Shown: piece by piece, positions 58,626-64,000 of the stretch
Layout: every line of letters begins with the position of its first letter
How positions within the stretch are numbered: the stretch's first letter is position 1
Assembly: GCA_964598485.1 (NCBI GenBank)
Contig: CAZRCD010000001.1
Span: forward strand, 124,001 to 188,000
Length of the DNA stretch: 64,000 nucleotides
Direction: 5' to 3'
DNA from: SOJA01 sp964598485
GTDB taxonomy: Archaea > Thermoproteota > Bathyarchaeia > Bathyarchaeales > Bathycorpusculaceae
Made by a program: the position numbers and the translations under genes
Notes under the pieces: model-generated
Told to the model about the DNA's origin: nothing
Database searches by the model: none
The model's input: only the letters and a program-made list of their open reading frames with translations

Positions 58626-59639
58626 TTGGCCTTGAAAATCCTTGTAACAGGCGGATTAGGCTTTATCGGAAGCAACTTCTGCAGGTACATAATCTCAAAG
58701 CATCCCGCCTATGAAGTGACTAACATAGACAAAGTAGGAATAGGTGCCAACCCAGCAAACCTCAAAGACCTAGAAAACGAAAAACGATACAAATTCATCA
58801 AGGGAGACATCCGCGATTCAGAACCCATAAACAAAATAATCAAACAAGTAGACGCTGTAGTTAACATAGCAGCCGAAACACATGTAGACAGAAGCATAGC
58901 TGACCCTAGATTCTTCATTCAAAACAACACGATAGGAACGTTCACTCTTTTAGAAGCCATCAGAAAACACAACGACAAAGTCAAACTCATCCAAGTATCC
59001 ACAGACGAAATCTACGGCGAAATACGAGAGGGATCATTCAAAGAAAATGACGTGCCTAAACCATCCAACCCGTATTCTGCATCTAAAGCAGCCGCAGACA
59101 TGTTCGTAATAGCCTATCATAAAACATACGGCTTAAACTTGGCCATCACAAGATGTACAAACAACTATGGACCTTATCAAATCCCTGAAAAACTTATCCC
59201 CAAAACCATCATCAGAGCACTAAAAAACCTATCAGTCCCAATTTATGGCACCGGAGAAAACGTTAGGGACTGGATTCACGTGCAAGATCACTGCGAAGCC
59301 GTAGACCTTGTCCTAAGAAAAGGAGAATCAGGTGAAATTTACAACATCTCAGCAGAAAACGAAATTCCCAACATCGAAATTGTTAGAAAGATACTTGCGA
59401 CACTGCATAAACCAGAAGATTCAATAACTTTCGTAGAAGACCGCCCAGGACACGACATAAGATACAGCCTAAACTCATCAAAAATCAGATCCAAACTAGG
59501 CTGGAAACCAAAATTCTCCTTCGAAAAAGCATTAGAAACAACCATCAACTGGTACGTAAACAACGAATGGTGGTGGAAACCGCTAGCAACAGAAAGAATC
59601 CTTCACCCCACACCTTGGAAACCTAGGGATACCCATTGA
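58626..59639 (+). CDS. rmlB: dTDP-glucose 4,6-dehydratase
   Basis: 337 residues. ILVTGGLGFIGSNFCRYIIS, AAETHVDRSIADPRFFI, VSTDEIYGEI (catalytic Asp-Glu after Thr), YSASKAAADMFVIAYHKTYG, RCTNNYGPYQIPEKLIPK. All RmlB hallmarks. Its stop overlaps rmlD by 4 bases. Confidence 0.94.
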   Translation: MALKILVTGGLGFIGSNFCRYIISKHPAYEVTNIDKVGIGANPANLKDLENEKRYKFIKGDIRDSEPINKIIKQVDAVVNIAAETHVDRSIADPRFFIQNNTIGTFTLLEAIRKHNDKVKLIQVSTDEIYGEIREGSFKENDVPKPSNPYSASKAAADMFVIAYHKTYGLNLAITRCTNNYGPYQIPEKLIPKTIIRALKNLSVPIYGTGENVRDWIHVQDHCEAVDLVLRKGESGEIYNISAENEIPNIEIVRKILATLHKPEDSITFVEDRPGHDIRYSLNSSKIRSKLGWKPKFSFEKALETTINWYVNNEWWWKPLATERILHPTPWKPRDTH

Positions 59640-60526
59640 AACTGCTAATCACAGGCGCAAGCGGCTTACTCGGCTCAAAACTATCAGAAGTAGCCACCAG
59701 AAAAAACTACGAAGTATACTCCGCATACAATCAACACAAACCTCACCGCGGAACACCCATCCAGTTTAACGTCTCCGACAGAAAAGCCGTCAAAAAAACA
59801 TTCGAAAAAATAAAGCCTGAAGCCGTAGTGCACGCGGCTGCATTAACTAACGTGGACAAATGCGAATTAGAAAAAGAACTAGCTTGGAGAATAAACGTAG
59901 AAGGAACGAGAAATACGACTGAACTATGCAAAAAATACCATGCTTTTCTCGTTTACATCTCCACAGACTACGTCTTCGATGGAGAAAAAGGAGTGTACAA
60001 AGAAACAGACAAAACCGCCCCAATCAACCACTACGGAATAACCAAACTGAAAGGCGAAGAAACCGTTAGAAACTTAACGCATGAATATTGCATAGCCAGA
60101 GCCAGCGTCATCTACGGATCAATTCCAGCAACAGGCAAAATAAACTTCGCATTGTGGCTATTGGACAAACTTAAAAGAAAAGAAAAAGTGAAAATCGTAA
60201 CCGACCAATGGAATTCACCCACACTAAACACCAATCTGGCAAACATGATTCTTGAAGTCTTAGAACGAAAACTAACAGGAATCTTCCACTTAACCGGAGC
60301 CACACGCCTAAACAGATACGAATTCGCTAAACTCCTCGCTGAAACCTTCAGCTTAGACAAGAATCTCATAACACCTGTACCATCCAAAGAGATCAAATGG
60401 ATCGCCAAAAGACCAAAAGACTCCTCACTCAACATCAACAAAGCTTATCAAACACTAAAGAATAAACCGCTAAAAATCCACGAGGCATTAACGGAAATGA
60501 AAAAGGAGATGTCTCAATGCACATAA
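59636..60526 (+). CDS. rmlD: dTDP-4-dehydrorhamnose reductase
   Basis: 296 residues from TTG 59636. LLITGASGLLGSKLSEVATR, AALTNVDKCELEKELAW, YISTDYVFDGEKGVYKE, HYGITKLKGEE (YxxxK). Last step to dTDP-L-rhamnose. Its last 10 bases overlap a truncated PIN gene. Confidence 0.92.
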   Translation: MKLLITGASGLLGSKLSEVATRKNYEVYSAYNQHKPHRGTPIQFNVSDRKAVKKTFEKIKPEAVVHAAALTNVDKCELEKELAWRINVEGTRNTTELCKKYHAFLVYISTDYVFDGEKGVYKETDKTAPINHYGITKLKGEETVRNLTHEYCIARASVIYGSIPATGKINFALWLLDKLKRKEKVKIVTDQWNSPTLNTNLANMILEVLERKLTGIFHLTGATRLNRYEFAKLLAETFSLDKNLITPVPSKEIKWIAKRPKDSSLNINKAYQTLKNKPLKIHEALTEMKKEMSQCT

Positions 60527-60960
60527 AAGTGATCATACCAGAAATAGTCAAGACAGAAACCGTAGATGAAGGCAAAGCCTATGGCTATCCCGATCCGTTA
60601 GAGATCGAGAAGAATATTAAAGCAGGAAAAATCATGGTTAAACCAAAACATACGTCCCCTAAGATTCATCATGTTACACAAACACTTAGGCTCAAAGGGG
60701 GAGAGGTTGACGTCTACAGCCTGTTTCAGAAGGGAGGATCTACAGCCATCGCCAGCGACGACCAGAAATTCATTAAGAAAATGAAGGAGATAGGCATACC
60801 TTGCATCACACCTACAGCCTTAATAATATACACTTGGAGGATGGGTGGAATAGATAAAGCGAAAGCTTTGGAGCTTTTAGAGAACATCAAACCGATGGTC
60901 AGTGACGAAGAATACATCCTTTCTAAACTTGAGATTGAAAGAGGAGGTGAATCTCTTTGA
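60517..60960 (+). pseudogene. PIN-like toxin lacking its N-terminal catalytic strand
   Basis: 147 codons from ATG 60517. IKVIIPEIVKTETVDEGKAY, QKGGSTAIASDDQKFIKKMK and ITPTALIIYTWRMGGIDKAK are PIN/DUF3368-like, but the family's first strand with its Asp is absent: the gene starts where residue about 25 of a normal protein would be. The 5' end seems to have been replaced by the rmlD 3' end. It overlaps a UPF0175 antitoxin gene by 4 bp, so it is probably an inactivated toxin. Confidence 0.65.
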
Positions 60961-61259
60961 GTATGGTTCCGAAAACTACACGAATTCCTAAGAATCTTCT
61001 TAAAGTAATAGAATTCCGAGTCAACAAAGAGGGGTTAGATGAGTCAACGGTGATTAGACAGCTTCTCCACCTAGGGGTTAAACAATACGTGTCCCAGCTC
61101 TACAAGAAAGGCGAGGTCTCTCTACGAGAAGCCTCGGAGCTTCTGGGAACTCCAACCAGAGAAACCCTTGAAATACTCTGGCAAGAAGGCGTTAAAGGCA
61201 ACATACTCGTCTCAACCCAACTAAAGGCACTAGAACTCGCAAGAAAAACAACCAGCTAA
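60957..61259 (+). CDS. UPF0175 antitoxin with ribbon-helix-helix
   Basis: 100 residues from TTG 60957. RIPKNLLKVIEFRVNKEGLD, STVIRQLLHLGVKQYVSQLY, KKGEVSLREASELLGTPTRE. Same family as 49147 but placed after its toxin. GC-rich CGCGCGCGCGCC follows its stop. Confidence 0.82.
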   Translation: MSMVPKTTRIPKNLLKVIEFRVNKEGLDESTVIRQLLHLGVKQYVSQLYKKGEVSLREASELLGTPTRETLEILWQEGVKGNILVSTQLKALELARKTTS

Positions 61260-61274
61260 ACTCGCGCGCGCGCC

Positions 61275-61440
61275 GGCTTCTTAGCAACGAACATTTTCAA
61301 CCGTTCAGAAATAAAACCATTAATCGAAATAGCATCTCTCACAATCTTCGCAGGAGCCCTATTAACAGCCGCTCAATCCGCTTTCATAGGCTACGAAAAA
61401 ATGGAACTCAAAAACATCACAACGATATTCGAATCCATCA
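61275..61440 (+). pseudogene. Internal remnant of a second flippase (B)
   Basis: FLATNIFNRSEIKPLIEIAS, LTIFAGALLTAAQSAFIGYE, KMELKNITTIFESI. It corresponds to 52107-52265 of the intact flippase. It is cut at its right end by the VapC gene on the other strand. With remnant C it brackets the 61438-62102 toxin-antitoxin pair. Confidence 0.8.
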
Positions 61441-61866
61441 TTTCCTGTAGTCTCTTAGGTGCATGGTTGAAATTTCTTTTCTGGCCTTCTCGTATAAGGT
61501 GTCGTCAGCTGTTAGGAGGGTTGCCCCAACCCTCTTGGAAGACCTCACATACGCGCTGTCATAGTAAGTCGCATCGTTCTTCACACTCCACTTCAGAACC
61601 TCTTTATGTGCTTCTCCATCCAACTCAACAGAACCCATCTTAAGCCCCATAAAGTACGAAAACTTTTCCACAGCCTCATCAAGATCTATCAACCCTTGCT
61701 TAACAGCCTTCCATAAAGCGTTTCCCACCTCATAAACCACCAGTTTCGGAGCTCTCAAATCAAAGGCTCCCTCAAGAAAACCCTCCAAAATCAATCCCGC
61801 TTTGTCGGATAGATCCTCAACCAACAGAAACCTAGAAGCAACAGAGGCATCTATCACGTAAGTCAT
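61438..61866 (-). CDS. PIN-domain toxin (VapC)
   Basis: About 142 residues. YVIDASVASRFLLVEDLSDK (first Asp), LVVYEVGNALWKAVKQG, NDATYYDSAYVRSSKRVGAT, LLTADDTLYEKARKE. Complete VapC. ATG 61866 or 61869 may start; it overlaps the antitoxin stop by 4 bases. Confidence 0.88.
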   Translation of the reverse strand: MTYVIDASVASRFLLVEDLSDKAGLILEGFLEGAFDLRAPKLVVYEVGNALWKAVKQGLIDLDEAVEKFSYFMGLKMGSVELDGEAHKEVLKWSVKNDATYYDSAYVRSSKRVGATLLTADDTLYEKARKEISTMHLRDYRK

Positions 61867-62096
61867 CAACGAGCTTCCCTCATCTCCCTTATGGTTTCGT
61901 TTATAAAACCCTTCGGAACAACATGCTTCCCAGCCCTTAAACCCTCAAGAAGCTTTTCAGCCGCACGCCTCCTCTCCTCCAAGTCAACCCTCCGCCTAAT
62001 CGCCTCCCTAATGTACTCAGACCAATTGATCTTAACCACACTCATTGTTCTCTTCAACTTCTCGTCAACCTTAACAGTAACGGTACCCAATAACAT
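61866..62096 (-). CDS. Ribbon-helix-helix antitoxin (VapB)
   Basis: 76 residues from ATG 62096 (TTG/GTG 62102 just upstream). TVTVKVDEKLKRTMSVVKIN, WSEYIREAIRRRVDLEERRR, then KHVVPKGFINETIREMRE, the toxin-wrapping tail. Partner of the PIN gene downstream. Confidence 0.85.
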   Translation of the reverse strand: MLLGTVTVKVDEKLKRTMSVVKINWSEYIREAIRRRVDLEERRRAAEKLLEGLRAGKHVVPKGFINETIREMREAR

Positions 62097-62190
62097 CACC
62101 AAAAGTAATAAATCAAATCAACCTTTTAAACATTACTAAAATAAATACTTGAAACCGTACAATGAACACGTAATAGATTGCCAATAAAAA

Positions 62191-62210
62191 TTTTAGCGCA
62201 CACGCTAAAA
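62191..62210. repeat. Perfect 8-bp inverted repeat TTTTAGCG-CACA-CGCTAAAA
   Basis: A stem of eight pairs with a four-base loop at the exact left boundary of flippase remnant C. It could be a terminator or a recombination scar; a related motif lies at 48431, beside other debris. Confidence 0.6.
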
Positions 62211-62370
62211 CTAATCATCGGAGCACTAATCTTCCTAACCACCTACACAACAACAGCACCCTTAATAGGAGCAATAAACAAAACGGACATAAAAAACCTA
62301 AGAGAAATGCCAAAAGAATAACGCCACTCTCCGCCTACTTAACTTCCTACTAAACATCATCGAAAAACTA
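62211..62370 (+). pseudogene. 3'-end remnant of a second flippase (C), abutting L10
   Basis: LIIGALIFLTTYTTTAPLIG, AINKTDIKNLREMPKE and, after frame changes, DNA matching the last codons of the flippase at 51759 up to CGAAAAACTA at 62370. The next base is the L10 stop codon, so this is the right junction of the island. Confidence 0.8.
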
Positions 62371-63237
62371 TTATTCATCATCCAAAAGACGCGAACTAGC
62401 AGAACTTAAACTTAGCATTTCAACATGTGCCTTTCTAATCAAGTCCTTTATCGTCTCTTTAGTAGATATAACCGCATCTATTGCAAGCGCATATGCTTCC
62501 TGATGGGCGATTTGCATAAGCGTTTCCATGTTTTCCTTTGTTGGATAGGCTACGCTCAGGGACAAACCAAAAGCATCTGCATGGGCGTTTTCGATGCTTC
62601 GCCTAATTTCGTCCAGGTCTATTCGAAGTTGTTCCTCAGTTATTATCAAGTTCTCATCGTACGCAACTTTCATTGCAAGTCCTGCTTCAACCGGTTTTAT
62701 TCCAAGCTTTGATAGGATGCTTGCGAGTCTTTCGGAAATGACGTCGCCTTTCTCAGCGACTAATGTGTCCTTGCTTATCCATACGCTTCCAGACTCTATT
62801 CTTGTAGGCAAGCCTACAGCGTTAAGCCGACTGATTATTGGACCCGGTGGCTGTGCAGTATTTCCAGCTGGTACTGTGACATCAAAGGCTGCTATGTCGC
62901 CAGATTTGGCTGTCGTTATAACTTTGCCTTTTTCAAGAAGTAATGCAAGTTTGAACGGGTTTAAATCTGTGAATAGATAAATGTTCGACCCTTCTAAGTA
63001 TTCCATAAGTTTTTTCAGTTCAGGTTTTTCCTTAGAGTTTTCAATAGCCCTTTTCATTAGAGTGTTCTGTATGACCCGCATGAAAACTTTATCCGCCAAG
63101 TTTTTTTTGAACTCTTGCAGTTGGGCTGCCCTAACCTTTTGTAGGCTGGCTATTCCAATAACTTTGTATTTTTTGATTAACTGTGCGACTTCTTCAACTT
63201 CGCTGATTTTCTTCTGCAAAACCTGTTGGGATGGCAT
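62371..63237 (-). CDS. rpl10: Ribosomal protein L10 (P0), apparently missing its C-terminal tail
   Basis: 288 residues. It anchors the stalk: N-terminal rRNA-binding domain (VIGIASLQKVRAAQLQEFKK), the archaeal insertion domain (PPGPIISRLNAVGLPTRIES), then three helices that bind P1 dimers (IENAHADAFGLSLSVAYPT, IAHQEAYALAIDAVIST, RKAHVEMLSL). It ends at SSASSRLLDDE; the charged, Lys/Ala-rich tail usual after the spine is absent. A matching tail sits before P1 at 10975-11040. The stop is formed where island DNA begins. P1 binding should survive. Confidence 0.93.
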   Translation of the reverse strand: MPSQQVLQKKISEVEEVAQLIKKYKVIGIASLQKVRAAQLQEFKKNLADKVFMRVIQNTLMKRAIENSKEKPELKKLMEYLEGSNIYLFTDLNPFKLALLLEKGKVITTAKSGDIAAFDVTVPAGNTAQPPGPIISRLNAVGLPTRIESGSVWISKDTLVAEKGDVISERLASILSKLGIKPVEAGLAMKVAYDENLIITEEQLRIDLDEIRRSIENAHADAFGLSLSVAYPTKENMETLMQIAHQEAYALAIDAVISTKETIKDLIRKAHVEMLSLSSASSRLLDDE

Positions 63238-63250
63238 TTGTTTTCCTCTC

Positions 63251-63901
63251 TTATGTAATCTTCACGGGTTTGCCCATAGACGTTTTGAGATAGACGGTTT
63301 TGATGTTTTTCGTTCCTCTTTTGAGTTTTCCCTCTATAGTCTTTAAGACTGTTTGAACGTTTTCAGCTATTTCCTCTTCTTTCATGCTTTCAGTTCCAAC
63401 ACGACATCTTATGACTGGTTGGTTACGCATCCTTACAAAAACCATTTTGCGATATCTCTTTATTAAACCAGATATATCTGCTGTTGGTGGAACAGGCACA
63501 GGCATTTTTCCTCTAGGACCTAAGGCGGGACCTAATGTTTTGCCAACACGGGACATTAGAGGAGCTCCTGCCATGAAAAAGTTGTAATCATTAGCTATTT
63601 TTCGCAGTTCTTTCTTTCTACCGGCTAATCCTGCAAGTTCATCCTTTCCGATGACAAGGTCCGCTTTCGCCCTCTTTGCTTTTAAGGCTAGCTCTCCTGT
63701 TGCAATAACGCATATTTTGTTCGGTTTTTCCGGCGATGGATGTGGTAGTTCTATTCGCTCTTGAATTCTTCCTTCAGGCGATTTCATGTCAATGTCTTTA
63801 AGATTTAGAATTAGTTCAACTGATTGAGTGAAATTTCTTTTTTTGGATTTTTCTTTTGCTTCTTTGATTGCGGTTATTATTGTTTTTTGGTCTAGGGGCA
63901 T
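63251..63901 (-). CDS. rpl1: Ribosomal protein L1
   Basis: 216 residues: FTQSVELILNLKDIDMKSPE, KADLVIGKDELAGLAGRKKE, FMAGAPLMSRVGKTLGPALG, PRGKMPVPVPPTADISGLIK. The L1 stalk protein and, in archaea, often a translational repressor of its own operon. It precedes L10 by 13 bp. A TATA-like TTTTATAAC lies about 40 bases upstream of the start (minus strand, about 63938-63946). Confidence 0.95.
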   Translation of the reverse strand: MPLDQKTIITAIKEAKEKSKKRNFTQSVELILNLKDIDMKSPEGRIQERIELPHPSPEKPNKICVIATGELALKAKRAKADLVIGKDELAGLAGRKKELRKIANDYNFFMAGAPLMSRVGKTLGPALGPRGKMPVPVPPTADISGLIKRYRKMVFVRMRNQPVIRCRVGTESMKEEEIAENVQTVLKTIEGKLKRGTKNIKTVYLKTSMGKPVKIT

Positions 63902-64000
63902 TTTAAGGGGACCTCGGGCAATGAGGAAATGGAATGCGGTTATAAAAGTATTATCTTATTCCTCGCTTTTATTGGGATAACTCATCATACTTGTCTTCGT

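Noticed and set aside
10628..63901. Assembly chimera as the explanation of the split ribosomal operon
   Set aside because: Not excluded, but the L10-like tail beside P1 and the flippase DNA ending at the L10 stop fit a real insertion better than a random misjoin. Long reads would decide.

Overview
The window comes from an AT-rich archaeon, most likely a Bathyarchaeia-type member of the TACK group. The support is archaeal CCA-adding enzyme, homodimeric tRNA-splicing endonuclease, eukaryotic/archaeal-type glycyl-tRNA synthetase, an acidic P1 stalk protein, a DUF171 SPOUT methyltransferase, inositol-phosphate synthase, and heavy use of TTG/GTG starts. The lineage is inferred, not proven.

Layout. 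(1) 1-11.0 kb is housekeeping DNA: thpR-cca, a prolyl-oligopeptidase remnant, glyS-DUF47-endA, DUF3795, a twice-frameshifted DUF917 gene, ino1, a phosphoglucose/phosphomannose isomerase, a SPOUT methyltransferase, a presenilin-like membrane protease and ribosomal stalk protein P1. (2) 11.4-62.37 kb is a surface-polysaccharide / protein-glycosylation island. (3) 62.37-64 kb returns to housekeeping DNA with ribosomal L10 (P0) and L1. On the minus strand L1 and L10 should run straight into P1. Here about 51 kb of island lies between them, and what looks like the lost C-terminal tail of L10 still sits just upstream of P1. The island therefore seems to have landed inside the 3' end of the L10 gene.

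Inside the island, 11.4-28.2 kb is a palimpsest. It has four copies of an unrecognised small protein (called RDML here, from its conserved RDMLVSVRR motif), two intact GT2 glycosyltransferases and many stubs of GT2, GT4 and epimerase genes. Between these sit toxin-antitoxin modules and three DUF5678/retropepsin-like protease pairs. The four RDML copies show all four combinations of two N-terminal and two C-terminal halves, which is direct evidence of recombination. 28.3-44.7 kb is a long plus-strand operon: nucleotide-sugar epimerase, six GT4-type glycosyltransferases, a carbamoyltransferase, three methyltransferases, a GT-C membrane transferase and a nucleotide-sugar dehydrogenase. 44.9-46.3 kb is a secreted, sequon-rich protein on the minus strand. 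46.5-62.4 kb holds a flippase, a GalE-like epimerase and the rmlA-C-B-D dTDP-rhamnose genes, again separated by toxin-antitoxin modules and remnants (a second flippase, a second epimerase, rmlA and dehydrogenase fragments, an IS200/IS605 tail).

The plus strand is strongly G/T-rich in the left half of the island and A/C-rich in the right half, with the change near 36-44 kb. Together the genes would make activated sugars (dTDP-rhamnose, epimerised GDP-mannose or similar, uronic-acid-type sugars), assemble and modify a lipid-linked glycan, flip it and display it. The many addiction modules and gene stubs suggest the locus is repeatedly rearranged and stabilised by selfish modules. All names rest on motifs read by eye, with no database search.
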